From positions 1 through 54,007 of the forward strand of contig NZ_AUMM01000027.1 in the NCBI RefSeq assembly GCF_000430685.1: 54,007 nt of DNA, in the 5' to 3' direction. Below the pieces are notes generated by a model. It made no database searches and was not told the origin of the DNA. It saw nothing but the letters and a program-made list of their open reading frames with translations. Shown one piece after another: positions 17,293-25,626 of this stretch (position 1 is its first letter; each line of letters opens with the position of its first letter). The translations under genes and the position numbers were made by a program. This DNA comes from Tuberibacillus calidus DSM 17572 (GTDB taxonomy: Bacteria > Bacillota > Bacilli > Bacillales > Sporolactobacillaceae).

Positions 17293-17415
17293 ATGACAAA
17301 GCGGTGACCCGTTTTAAAAAATTCCGCGATCGCTTTTATTATCGGTATTTTTTTCCTTCTTTCCATTGGTTACAGTAGTTATATCCTTTTATACAACATT
17401 CCCCCGATGCATTAA
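17293..17415 (+). pseudogene. Tiny membrane-protein frame with in-frame TGA
   Basis: From the ATG at 17293 the frame reads M-T-K-R, then TGA (17305-17307), then continues for 35 codons as a single hydrophobic helix with short flanks (NSAIAFIIGIFFLLSIGYSS) to TAA at 17413. A modest AAGG lies upstream. It looks like a small one-helix protein gene broken by a nonsense codon, or chance. I recognise no family. Confidence 0.25.
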
Positions 17416-17490
17416 AAGTTCGAATGAAAGACATCGAGCGGGTAATAATAAAAAGGCCACATACTATTTCTTCAAAAGGAGTTGAGGCAT

Positions 17491-17643
17491 GTGGCCAAGG
17501 ATGTTTTATGTGAAGTCCAAAACTGTCGGTATTGGGAAAAAGGAAATAAATGCAGCGCTGAGTCCATCTATGTCGTCAGTCAAGTCGGCCATGAAGCCCG
17601 TGATTCGGAGGAAACGGATTGCAAAACGTTTGAGCCGATATAG
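17491..17643 (+). CDS. DUF1540 small cysteine-rich protein
   Basis: A 50-residue protein starting GTG: MAKDVLCEVQNCRYWEKGNK, then CSAESIYVVS and the end ETDCKTFEPI. The four cysteines (C7, C12, C21, C44) in a Cx4Cx8C...C pattern are the DUF1540 signature and suggest a small metal- or disulfide-stabilised fold; the function is unknown. AAGGAG sits nine bases before the start. The overlapping frame that begins ATG at 17489 is a shadow. It ends two bases before the stem of a bidirectional terminator shared with ltaS. Confidence 0.85.
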   Translation: MAKDVLCEVQNCRYWEKGNKCSAESIYVVSQVGHEARDSEETDCKTFEPI

Positions 17644-17644
17644 G

Positions 17645-17678
17645 AAAGAAGAGGTTGGCAGAGGCCAACCTCTTCTTT
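17645..17678. terminator. Bidirectional terminator
   Basis: AAAGAAGAGGTTGGC (17645-17659) pairs perfectly with GCCAACCTCTTCTTT (17664-17678) around AGAG. It serves the DUF1540 gene and the convergent ltaS gene, whose stop codon overlaps it. Confidence 0.9.
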
Positions 17679-19563
17679 ATGGTTTTGGATTCGTGATCAC
17701 CATTTTTGGCAAGGATAAAACATAGGCATCTGAGAGATTTTCCAACTCAATGACTCTTTCGTAGTCCGATTTATAATGACGGAATTCCGTAACGGGTTCT
17801 CTTGTACGAAGATCGAGGGCTTCGCCGTCATCGAAATTTTTATTAGGCTGATACATTATTTTTTCATTGATGAAAGAGCCTTCAGGCATATAGTATCTCA
17901 TGCCGATGGTATTATGAGTCGTATTAAGAAGGTCTTGACCGAAATGAACGAGCTGGTTGTCGATGGAAATCCCCATCAGATTGGCGACGGTCGGCAGAAA
18001 ATCCAATTGTCCGCCGATGATTCGGTTGACCTCCCCGTGAGTGACGCCTGGAATCGTGACAATAAACGGGATATTATAACGGTCGATCGAGCTGTACGGG
18101 TGATCAAGTAACCCATTTAAAAGGGATAGGTCATTTTTATTTAACATTTTTCGATCTAGGCCAAAATGGTCACCATAAAAGACGATCACGCTGTTGTTCC
18201 ATAAACCTTCAGCTTTTAAACGATCGATAAATCGGCCAATAGCGGCATCCGTATAATGCTGCGCTTGTAAATAATCACCGACGATGGAGCCGTCATATTG
18301 GGTAGGAAGGGTCAACCCTTTTTTCTCGTCCGGGATTTTATACGGATGATGGCTTGACATCGATACAAACATCGCATAAAAAGGCTGCGGGCTCTTTTTT
18401 AAGATGGACACCCCTTTGTTATAAAGGACATCATCCGAAGGCCCGAGGCCGACAATATCCTTATTCCCATATAATGGCTGTTCATAAAAATGATTAAAAC
18501 CAAGTGCCGGATAGAGTTGGTCGCGATTCCAAAACTTGAGCTCATCGGCATGGAAGGTCATCGTGTTATAGCCAAGGTGGTTTAACAGCCGCGGAAGACT
18601 TGGAGTTTTGCGATCACCCTCCGAGATCGATGTCGCGCTGTAGGCTTGCGGGAAAAGCGATGTATTCATCATATATTCGGCATCGGAAGTATTCCCAGGT
18701 CCGACTTGTTGAAAGACATTCGGAAAATACAAGCTTTCCTTCAGCAGGCGATTTAAGTTTGGCGTTATTTCCTCACCATTGACCTTTGTATTCAAAAGGA
18801 AATTCTGAAAGGACTCCATTTGAATCACAATAATATTTCTGCCCTTGGCAACCCCATACCATGTTCGATTATGCGGCTTTTTATAGGTAATGCCTTTTAT
18901 ATCACGGATTTTTTCGTTGATTTCCGCAGGAGTCAAGCTGGTATCCAATGGTTTAATGTTCGCTTGCGGGTTTTTATATAAATTAAGTAATTCGTAGTTG
19001 AGGATTCCTTTATTTTCAGCCGCCAATACAGGGTTTGCAATATCAACCCCTTTGTAATAAGTAAAGGACATGAGTGCGAGCACAACGGCTACCGTAATAG
19101 CGGCCTTTACCCATTTTTTGTTGATTTTAATTGTGTAAATGGGAAGTTTTTTAAAGCGCTGTAAAAGTATTAAAATCAGCATATCCACATACATTAAAAG
19201 ATACAATGGGTTTAATAATGAAAAGACGCTGTCACTGATAGCAGAAACTTGCCCAAGCTGAAACAACGCAAAATACGTAGGCACCGTGTTAAAATAGGCG
19301 ACATACAAAACAATTCCGCCAAAAAGGGTCGTAAGCACTGCATCCCCGAGGAAATAAGCCATGTTTCGAAATCTTGCAGGCAAAAATTCTATAAGTCCCA
19401 TTAATAAGAAGATATAGCAGCCTTCCAAAATAAAAGCTTTTATAAGGTCGAAGTCATGGAACAAAAACAGGTGGATAAGCACGGCTTTTGTTGTGAGAAT
19501 AATAGAAAAGATCGCATATTGGCTTGTTAAAAAACGGCGCAAATTACTCCAAATTTTACCCAT
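17677..19563 (-). CDS. ltaS: Lipoteichoic acid synthase family protein (LtaS-type)
   Basis: A 628-residue membrane enzyme. Five N-terminal helices (to about residue 170) anchor an extracellular sulfatase-fold domain. The Mn-site and nucleophile residues are visible: E250 in VIQMESF, T292 in GPGNTSDAEYM, and D465/H466 in FYGDHFGLD. The enzyme polymerises glycerol phosphate from phosphatidylglycerol onto a glycolipid anchor. Bacillus has several paralogues (LtaS, YfnI, YqgS, YvgJ) and I cannot say which this is. The ATG follows AGGAGG. It is divergent from a UgtP-like glycosyltransferase gene that may make its anchor, and lies next to the Fuc4NAc-type sugar operon. Confidence 0.9.
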   Translation of the reverse strand: MGKIWSNLRRFLTSQYAIFSIILTTKAVLIHLFLFHDFDLIKAFILEGCYIFLLMGLIEFLPARFRNMAYFLGDAVLTTLFGGIVLYVAYFNTVPTYFALFQLGQVSAISDSVFSLLNPLYLLMYVDMLILILLQRFKKLPIYTIKINKKWVKAAITVAVVLALMSFTYYKGVDIANPVLAAENKGILNYELLNLYKNPQANIKPLDTSLTPAEINEKIRDIKGITYKKPHNRTWYGVAKGRNIIVIQMESFQNFLLNTKVNGEEITPNLNRLLKESLYFPNVFQQVGPGNTSDAEYMMNTSLFPQAYSATSISEGDRKTPSLPRLLNHLGYNTMTFHADELKFWNRDQLYPALGFNHFYEQPLYGNKDIVGLGPSDDVLYNKGVSILKKSPQPFYAMFVSMSSHHPYKIPDEKKGLTLPTQYDGSIVGDYLQAQHYTDAAIGRFIDRLKAEGLWNNSVIVFYGDHFGLDRKMLNKNDLSLLNGLLDHPYSSIDRYNIPFIVTIPGVTHGEVNRIIGGQLDFLPTVANLMGISIDNQLVHFGQDLLNTTHNTIGMRYYMPEGSFINEKIMYQPNKNFDDGEALDLRTREPVTEFRHYKSDYERVIELENLSDAYVLSLPKMVITNPKP

Positions 19564-19785
19564 GACACATCCTCCTGCATTACCTTAAAGCCATTCCATA
19601 TTATAAAGACGATATTAAAGGGAAAAAGGATTCTTTAAATCATATGACATTGATAATAGATATAAGCCTTAAAAACTATTTTACTGCGATTGATAAAAGA
19701 AAGGCAATATGTCAAAAAAATGACATAGTCTTATATTGAGATCGTTATTGGTCAGATAATTTCCATTTTATGGTCAATTTATGCT

Positions 19786-19814
19786 TTGATTGCCCTCTGA
19801 ATTCGTGTTAAAAT
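19786..19814 (+). promoter_or_regulatory. Sigma-A promoter of glycolipid glycosyltransferase
   Basis: TTGATT (19786-19791), 17 bases, TAAAAT (19809-19814), giving a leader of about 195 bases. The rest of the 450-base divergent gap from 19564 shows no gene. Confidence 0.5.
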
Positions 19815-20015
19815 AGATGAGAAACAGATTTAAGACAAGCCTTTCTTACATACAATCACAACATCAGTGCTTTGTCCGGAATGGTCCACCTACATGTAAA
19901 ATGAACCGATTGGTGAATTCAGGCGTCTTTTTATAAGTCAACGTTTAATTTGCCTAACCGGTTCAAATATTGAATGTTTCTAAATGAACTAAGGCAAACA
20001 AAGGAGCCATTCATA

Positions 20016-21227
20016 ATGAAAATTTTATTCTTACCGCTTTTTAAAATGCCTTCCGGTCATCATCGAGTGGCTGATGCACTTATTGGTATTATTCAAAATC
20101 GAACGGATAAAGTGGAATGTGTGAAAGTGGATTTATTAAGTTATAGCAATGAAGCATTGGAAAAAGTGGTATCGGGGACCTATCTCAAGTGGATCGGTCA
20201 CACACCGGAAACTTATGACTGGGCCTATAAACATTTTGCCTACACAAAAAAACACGAACAACCTTCTTTTAAAGGACTAGAACATTATTTTCTTAGAAAG
20301 CTACAGAAATTGCTCGAAGAAGAACGACCGGACATGGTCATTTGCACCCACGGCTTTCCCTCATTACTTATGAGTCGTTTAAAGCTGAAGGGCGTCGTAC
20401 ACATTCCTGTCATTAATGTGTATACGGACTTTTTTATCAATGATATCTGGGGAAGAAAAGGGATAGACTATCACCTTGTCCCAAATGGTTGTGCGAAAAA
20501 GCAAATGGTTGAAAAATATGGGGTTAGTGAAAGAAGCGTGTTCGTGACTGGCATTCCGATTCATGAAATCTTCTTTGGCGCCTCCCCGAAGAAAGAGCGC
20601 ACGACCGGGAAGAATATTTTATTAGCTGGCGGTGCAAGCGGATTAGGGAATATCATTGGGTTAGTGAAGGAAACCGACCCTAAGTATGGCTTTAAATATA
20701 CGGTGTTATGCGGTAAAAACGAAAAGCTTTACAATGAGTTAAAAAGCTTGAATCATCCGCAAATCGAACCGCTTCCCTATATCGCTTCAAGGGACGCTAT
20801 GGATGATTTATACAATCGTGTGGATGCAATCATTACAAAACCCGGTGGGGTTACCGTCAGTGAAGCGCTGAGAAAACGAATTCCAATTTTCATCCATTCG
20901 GCTCTGCCTGGTCAAGAAGATATTAATCTGCAGTATTTGACGGAAAACCATCTCGTTTACCGCTTGAATCCTAATGAACATTTTGAAGAACAACTCTCAC
21001 GCGTCTTGTCCGATGAATTGGAACGACGGAAATGGGAGCGGGCTGTTGACCGCTATTTCAGTGAAATCCAAATGGATTCGGCGAATTTATTATATAATTT
21101 TTTGATGACCAATTTGATGGAAGGTAAAGAAATCAATCGTAAAACGAAAACGTTGAACAAGAAAAAGGGATTCGTCAGCAAAATCAAGAAATATGCTAAG
21201 AAAATGTCGATCTCAAGCAATGCGTAA
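20016..21227 (+). CDS. UgtP/YkoN-like diacylglycerol glycosyltransferase (MGDG synthase fold)
   Basis: A 403-residue GT-B enzyme of the GT28/MGDG-synthase type. The N-terminal half has PLFKMPSGHHRVADAL, a lipid-acceptor-loop feature of this family, and the C-terminal half carries the donor site TKPGGVTVSEAL and the PGQEDIN motif. Such enzymes put glucose or galactose on diacylglycerol, producing membrane glycolipids and the lipoteichoic acid anchor. The ATG at 20016 follows AAAGGAG. A short lysine-rich tail (RKTKTLNKKKGF) may bind the membrane. Being divergent from ltaS supports an anchor role. It looks closer to YkoN than to UgtP, by memory only. Confidence 0.82.
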   Translation: MKILFLPLFKMPSGHHRVADALIGIIQNRTDKVECVKVDLLSYSNEALEKVVSGTYLKWIGHTPETYDWAYKHFAYTKKHEQPSFKGLEHYFLRKLQKLLEEERPDMVICTHGFPSLLMSRLKLKGVVHIPVINVYTDFFINDIWGRKGIDYHLVPNGCAKKQMVEKYGVSERSVFVTGIPIHEIFFGASPKKERTTGKNILLAGGASGLGNIIGLVKETDPKYGFKYTVLCGKNEKLYNELKSLNHPQIEPLPYIASRDAMDDLYNRVDAIITKPGGVTVSEALRKRIPIFIHSALPGQEDINLQYLTENHLVYRLNPNEHFEEQLSRVLSDELERRKWERAVDRYFSEIQMDSANLLYNFLMTNLMEGKEINRKTKTLNKKKGFVSKIKKYAKKMSISSNA

Positions 21228-21233
21228 TGGATA

Positions 21234-21276
21234 TAAAAAAGGGCTGACCACCAAACAGGCGGTCATCCCTTTTTTC
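21234..21276. terminator. Bidirectional terminator
   Basis: AAAAAAGGG.TGACC pairs with GGTCA.CCCTTTTTT between the convergent glycosyltransferase and dedA genes. Confidence 0.8.
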
Positions 21277-21283
21277 TGAATGA

Positions 21284-21886
21284 TTATTCGGCTTGCCGTC
21301 TCAACAAAAGGACTTGGATGAACACAAATAAAACAAAGCCGGCTAGTATGATGGAACATCCTATGCCAATGGCAAGCGGTGTGAGGGTTAAAAGCTTTAC
21401 AAACCGGTCCCCGACAAAATAGCCTATTAATAAAAAGGTTGTTGTCCATGACAAGGCGCCGGCTGCCGAAGATAAGAAATATAATGGAAACCTTAAACGG
21501 CTGATACCCGATAAATACGGATTAAGTTGGCGAATGCCGGGAATAAAAAACCCGAAAGCAACGGCCCATAACGCTCGCTTTTTAAAGGCCGTCGTTGCTT
21601 TGTCCCACTTTTTTTCGGAAATACCAATCATTTTGCCGATTTTCACTAATATCCGGTGTCCCAATACGGCCCCAAGGATGTACGCGGTAAGCATCCCGGT
21701 CAGGCTTCCTGAAAAGGCGGCAATCAATGCGGACCATAATTTCAAGGTGCCCTGTGAAGCAGCGAGACCGACGAAGACTAACATCGACTCTTCGGGTGCC
21801 GGGATCCCGACAATGCCGCAGAAAACCAAGACAAAAATCGCGGCATCACCATAAGTGGCTATAAATTCTTGAAAATGTTGTAACAT
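21284..21886 (-). CDS. DedA-family membrane protein
   Basis: A 200-residue VTT-domain membrane protein. Motifs include GIPAPEESMLVFVG near the start (the acidic E-E pair in the first re-entrant hairpin) and FFIPGIRQLNPYLSGISRL. DedA proteins act in membrane homeostasis and include undecaprenyl-phosphate translocases. The ATG at 21886 is preceded by GGGGAA; a TTG at 21898 is possible. This is the second DedA in the window, without the extra domain found in the one at 9419. Confidence 0.85.
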   Translation of the reverse strand: MLQHFQEFIATYGDAAIFVLVFCGIVGIPAPEESMLVFVGLAASQGTLKLWSALIAAFSGSLTGMLTAYILGAVLGHRILVKIGKMIGISEKKWDKATTAFKKRALWAVAFGFFIPGIRQLNPYLSGISRLRFPLYFLSSAAGALSWTTTFLLIGYFVGDRFVKLLTLTPLAIGIGCSIILAGFVLFVFIQVLLLRRQAE

Positions 21887-22031
21887 GTGATTCCCCAATT
21901 TCCAGTAAGATTTAAAAAATCTTTTTCATTAAAAAGACGATGAAGTATGGGTGAATGTTCAGCGAAAAAAGCATTGATCCAACCTGCCTGCTAAAGGGGC
22001 AGCTATTCTTTCTAAAAATGAGGCGCTTAAG

Positions 22032-22778
22032 ATGATGATACTATTAATAGCTATCTGTGTGATTGCAATCTTTTTCATATTATATAGTTTGTTGCCAACA
22101 GTCTTTATGAGAGGGTTATCGATCGGGGTTTTTAATCGATGCGACGTGAATGGGAAAATCGCCTTAACGTTCGACGATGGTCCTCATCCGCTCTATACAC
22201 CAAGACTTTTAGATTTGTTAAAAAAGTATCATGTGCAAGCGACGTTTTTCGTCGTAGGTTCCTTCGCCGAAGCGCATCCCGAGCTGTTGAAACGGATGGT
22301 TTCCGAAGGCCATGAAGTAGGGATTCACCATTACAGACATACGAGTAATTGGCTCTTGACGCCATTTGCCTCCCGCCGCGAAGTAAGGAAAACAGCAGCG
22401 GTAATCGAAAAAATCACAGGCCAATCTCCCCGTTTTTACCGACCGCCTTGGGGGCATTTAAATGTGTTCAGCAGCTGGTCGCGCCGCCCTTACGTCCTTG
22501 TGATCTGGACGCACATTTTAGGGGACTGGAATAAAAAGGTTGGACGAAAGCGGCTTGAGTCACGCATCCGCCAAAGCATCCGAGATGGTGCGATCATTGT
22601 GCTACATGACAATGATCAAACGCCGGGGGCCGATGAAGGCGCCCCTGAGATCATGCTCGATGCCTTGCAAGAAGTGCTGAAAGACGTCTACGACCGCTTT
22701 CAATTTGTCACTGTTAGCGCGTTATATGATGAAAGCCGGGGGAAAGAAAGACACTTGCCGCCGATGCAGTTGTCATAA
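22032..22778 (+). CDS. Polysaccharide deacetylase (NodB homology)
   Basis: A 248-residue membrane-anchored carbohydrate esterase 4. One N-terminal helix (about 3-24) is followed by the catalytic domain with LTFDDGPHPLYT (the D-D metal/base motif), HYRHTSNW (a HxxxS/T-type second metal motif), FYRPPWGH and the late VLHDND. It removes N-acetyl groups from an N-acetylated glycan, possibly peptidoglycan or another wall polymer. Tandem ATGs at 22032 and 22035 follow GAGG. Its stop overlaps by six bases the stop of the convergent EamA gene. Confidence 0.87.
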   Translation: MMILLIAICVIAIFFILYSLLPTVFMRGLSIGVFNRCDVNGKIALTFDDGPHPLYTPRLLDLLKKYHVQATFFVVGSFAEAHPELLKRMVSEGHEVGIHHYRHTSNWLLTPFASRREVRKTAAVIEKITGQSPRFYRPPWGHLNVFSSWSRRPYVLVIWTHILGDWNKKVGRKRLESRIRQSIRDGAIIVLHDNDQTPGADEGAPEIMLDALQEVLKDVYDRFQFVTVSALYDESRGKERHLPPMQLS

Positions 22779-23681
22779 GGAAGTTTTTTCAGAAGGAATC
22801 TCCAAGTTTGGGGATTCTTTTTTATATTCGCTAATACCGACAGAGAGAAGAATGAGTAAGCTCCCAATGAAAAACGATATACCGAGTTTTTCTCCGAGAA
22901 AAAGCCATCCGAAAAATGAACCGACGACCGGTTGTAGAAAAAAGTATAAACCGGCATGATGGCTAGGTGTGAGTTTTAGGCCGATATTCCAGGCAAAAAA
23001 GGCGCAAGCTGTTGAGATGACGCTGATATAAAGGATGCTAAAGAAAATGGCAGGTTCAAGTAATACGTGATGCGGCCATTTGTCCCACTGGGCACAAGCA
23101 AAGGGAAGCGATAAAAAGCAGGCGATCCATATTCCCGCCGTTGTCATTTGCAGCGGAGTATAGTATATCGCCGCTTGTTTGACGACGACGGAATAATACC
23201 CCCAAGTGACCGCCGCTAACAGCAAGACAAAAATACCGAGAATGTGTGACTCTCCATCTTTCGGAGCCCCGATGATGATGATGACGCCGACGATGGCTAT
23301 GGCGAACATGACAAGTTGCTTTTTCGTCATCTTTTCTTTCAAAAGCATGACAGCAAATAGAGAGAGAAACATCGGCGATAAAGTGGTGACAAGCGACCCG
23401 AGATGAGCATTGGCTAAATCGGTACCGATAAATTGGGCACTGATAGAGGCAAAATAGCCGATGGCTCCAATTTGAGCGAGGTAGCCCCATCCTTTTAACG
23501 TCATTTTTAGTTGTCCACATCCAAAGCAAACGCCAGTTAAAATAATGCCAGCGATGACATAGCGCAAAAAAAGCATGGTCATGGGAGGGACAGCGGAGAA
23601 GGCAAATTTGCTTGCGACATACATCCCACCCCAAATAGTTGCAGCAAGTGATAGAAATAGTGGTCCCATGATTTGCTTCAA
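22773..23681 (-). CDS. EamA/DMT-family transporter
   Basis: A 302-residue protein of ten membrane helices in two EamA repeats. The first opens with FLSLAATIWGGMYVASKFAF and the second with LLLAAVTWGYYSVVVKQ; the closing PVVGSFFGWLFLGEKLG is typical. It is a probable metabolite exporter of unknown substrate. The start is uncertain: TTG at 23681 has AAAGGGG upstream, and ATG at 23666 is the alternative. The 3' end overlaps the deacetylase gene by six bases. Confidence 0.85.
   Translation of the reverse strand: MKQIMGPLFLSLAATIWGGMYVASKFAFSAVPPMTMLFLRYVIAGIILTGVCFGCGQLKMTLKGWGYLAQIGAIGYFASISAQFIGTDLANAHLGSLVTTLSPMFLSLFAVMLLKEKMTKKQLVMFAIAIVGVIIIIGAPKDGESHILGIFVLLLAAVTWGYYSVVVKQAAIYYTPLQMTTAGIWIACFLSLPFACAQWDKWPHHVLLEPAIFFSILYISVISTACAFFAWNIGLKLTPSHHAGLYFFLQPVVGSFFGWLFLGEKLGISFFIGSLLILLSVGISEYKKESPNLEIPSEKTSL
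22793..22823 (+). terminator. Terminator inside convergent gene
   Basis: GAATCTCCAA and TTGGGGATTC pair around GTT-type loop bases, followed by TTTTTT. It would end the deacetylase transcript but lies within the coding 3' end of the EamA gene. Confidence 0.55.
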
Positions 23682-23798
23682 ATTGACACAACCCCTTTGC
23701 AAAATTGCCGCCCTTTTAAAAAACCTATATGATAAAATAAGGAAAAACAAGATAGACTTCTAGAATGATTTTAACAGAAAAGGCCGAGGAGTGGGTGC

Positions 23799-24569
23799 AT
23801 GTCAAACAATCACTTTCCGAAGAAAAAGAAGAGACAAATATGGGTGGTGATGACGGCAACGATTGCGGTGTGCCTGATCGCCTCCCTCATTGTGGGGGCT
23901 GTTTTTCAAAATAAGAGTGCCACACCATCCCAAGAAGTCAAGCTCGATCAAAAAAAATCCGAGCAGATGGCTCCTGGCGGCAAGTCGCAAGAAAATACGG
24001 TCTCCCGGATTAACTATACAGGGCAGCCAATGATGGGAAAGAAAGAAGCACCCGTGAAAATCGCAGAATTTGGCGATTATAAATGTATTTATTGCCATCA
24101 ATTCGAAATGACGATCTTTCCGAAGCTTAAAAAAGATTTTATCGATACGGGCAAAGTCCAATATTATTTTATGAATTATACCATTGTTGCCCAGGATTCA
24201 GTAAAGGCCGCCAATGCCGCAGAAGCCATTTTCGCTATGTATCCGGATCGTTTTTGGACGTTCCATCATCTGCTTTATAAAAACCAAGGTCCAGAAACAG
24301 AATCTTGGGTGACGGATGAATTGCTCCTTAAGCTTGCCGAAGAAGCAGTTTCCCATTTAGATGTTAGTCAATTTAAAGACGCTCTTGAGCAAGGCACTTA
24401 TGTCAATAATATCAAAACGGATGTCGAGATGGGACAAGCCGCCGGGGTGAATGGGACACCCACCATTTTTATCAATGGAAAAATGCTGTCGGCTCAAGAT
24501 ACTTTTGACTACAGTCAATTAAGGAAAGCGATTCAACAAGCGATGGGTGAGAAGAACAATGATCAATAA
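23799..24569 (+). CDS. bdbD: BdbD-type thiol-disulfide oxidoreductase
   Basis: A 256-residue DsbA-like protein anchored by an N-terminal helix (about 13-36) after a lysine-rich start. The thioredoxin domain carries the active site CIYC in FGDYKCIYCHQF and the cis-Pro loop NGTPTIFINGK. It introduces disulfides in exported proteins. The ATG follows GAGGAG. The next gene, bdbC, overlaps its end by 11 bases and encodes the quinone-linked partner that reoxidises it. In B. subtilis this pair is needed for ComGC folding and competence. Confidence 0.92.
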   Translation: MSNNHFPKKKKRQIWVVMTATIAVCLIASLIVGAVFQNKSATPSQEVKLDQKKSEQMAPGGKSQENTVSRINYTGQPMMGKKEAPVKIAEFGDYKCIYCHQFEMTIFPKLKKDFIDTGKVQYYFMNYTIVAQDSVKAANAAEAIFAMYPDRFWTFHHLLYKNQGPETESWVTDELLLKLAEEAVSHLDVSQFKDALEQGTYVNNIKTDVEMGQAAGVNGTPTIFINGKMLSAQDTFDYSQLRKAIQQAMGEKNNDQ

Positions 24570-24969
24570 ACGATTATATTTTGCTTGGGTGGTATCCCTT
24601 GTAGCGACGCTCGGCAGTCTTTATTTTAGTGAAATCGCGGGATTTGAACCTTGCAAATTATGCTGGTTCCAAAGAATTTGTATGTATCCGCTAACAGTCA
24701 TTCTTGGCGTCGCTTGCTTTCGAAACGAGCGCAAAATAGCCGCATATGTATTACCATTCACCATCGTCGGCGGATTAATTTCCATTCTTCATATCTCAGA
24801 ACAAAAATTTGGGGTTTTTAAAGGGATGTGTACGGTTGGCGTGCCGTGCAGCGGGCAATATATCAATTGGTTTGGCTTTATCACCATCCCAATGTTGGCA
24901 CTTACAGCTTTTATCCTGATCACCGTTGCCATTATCATCGATATGAGAAAGAATGATGAGGTTGAGTAA
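24559..24969 (+). CDS. bdbC: BdbC, DsbB-type quinone-linked oxidoreductase
   Basis: A 136-residue protein with four membrane helices. Both DsbB cysteine pairs are present: CKLC in FEPCKLCWFQRICMYP and the second pair in MCTVGVPCSGQYINWFG. It passes electrons from BdbD to menaquinone. The length fits B. subtilis BdbC. The ATG at 24559 overlaps the bdbD frame; a GTG at 24547 is in frame but has no better site. The following YtkA-like gene starts one base after its stop. Confidence 0.92.
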   Translation: MINKRLYFAWVVSLVATLGSLYFSEIAGFEPCKLCWFQRICMYPLTVILGVACFRNERKIAAYVLPFTIVGGLISILHISEQKFGVFKGMCTVGVPCSGQYINWFGFITIPMLALTAFILITVAIIIDMRKNDEVE

Positions 24970-24970
24970 C

Positions 24971-25564
24971 ATGCAGAAATGGCTGACTGTGATTTGTGGT
25001 TTTTTCATTGTCATCGGTTTTACCGTTCTTGAACCTGCAAGGCATGTTGCAGCAGAAGCGAACCCGAAAAGTGAAATCGTCATAACCAGTTTTCAAAACT
25101 TAGATCCAAAAATTGCTGGCAAACCGATTAGAATACGCGTTCATGTGCAAAGAGATGAAATCGACAATCCCACTCAAACTTTGAAAGATGAAGATCAGGC
25201 GATGGTGTATGCCTTTTTTACGAAAGAAAAGGACAACCGTCAAACAACACTTACGCTTTCAAAAAACGGTTTGTATGAAGGTACGATCACATTACCGACA
25301 GCCGGTACCTGGAAGGTCCATCTCATGGCGCTAGCTACTGATCCCGCCCTCGGCAAAAACGGCACAGATACGATGGAGACGACTTGGAAGGTTGGGAAAG
25401 CCCATACCCCGGCATGGGTCTGGGTGGTTACGGCGTTGGCTGCGATCATCCTGATCCTACTTATCATCTTGATTTTACGCGCCATAAAACGGCGAAAACG
25501 GCACGGCCAAGCCTTGATGCAAGCACAAAAGGCCAAACGAAAGAAAAATAAAAAGAAAAAATAG
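24971..25564 (+). CDS. Secreted YtkA/FixH-like domain protein with C-terminal anchor
   Basis: A 197-residue protein. It has a signal peptide (about residues 1-28, ending HVAAEA), an immunoglobulin-like domain with LYEGTITLPTAGTWKVHLMA (a YtkA-like pattern), then one membrane helix (about 146-168) and a very basic tail rich in lysine and arginine. The fold is found in proteins linked to copper or cytochrome oxidase assembly, but function here is unknown. It forms an operon with bdbD-bdbC; it may be a substrate or helper of that pair. The ATG follows GAGGTTGAG. Confidence 0.7.
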   Translation: MQKWLTVICGFFIVIGFTVLEPARHVAAEANPKSEIVITSFQNLDPKIAGKPIRIRVHVQRDEIDNPTQTLKDEDQAMVYAFFTKEKDNRQTTLTLSKNGLYEGTITLPTAGTWKVHLMALATDPALGKNGTDTMETTWKVGKAHTPAWVWVVTALAAIILILLIILILRAIKRRKRHGQALMQAQKAKRKKNKKKK

Positions 25565-25599
25565 GTAAAACCAGTTTTGAGAGGAATGGATATGCAAAA

Positions 25600-25626
25600 A
25601 AAGAGAGCCATTGTCCGGCTCTCTTT
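25600..25626. terminator. Bidirectional terminator
   Basis: AAAGAGAGCC and GGCTCTCTTT pair around ATTGTCC, between two convergent genes. Confidence 0.85.
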
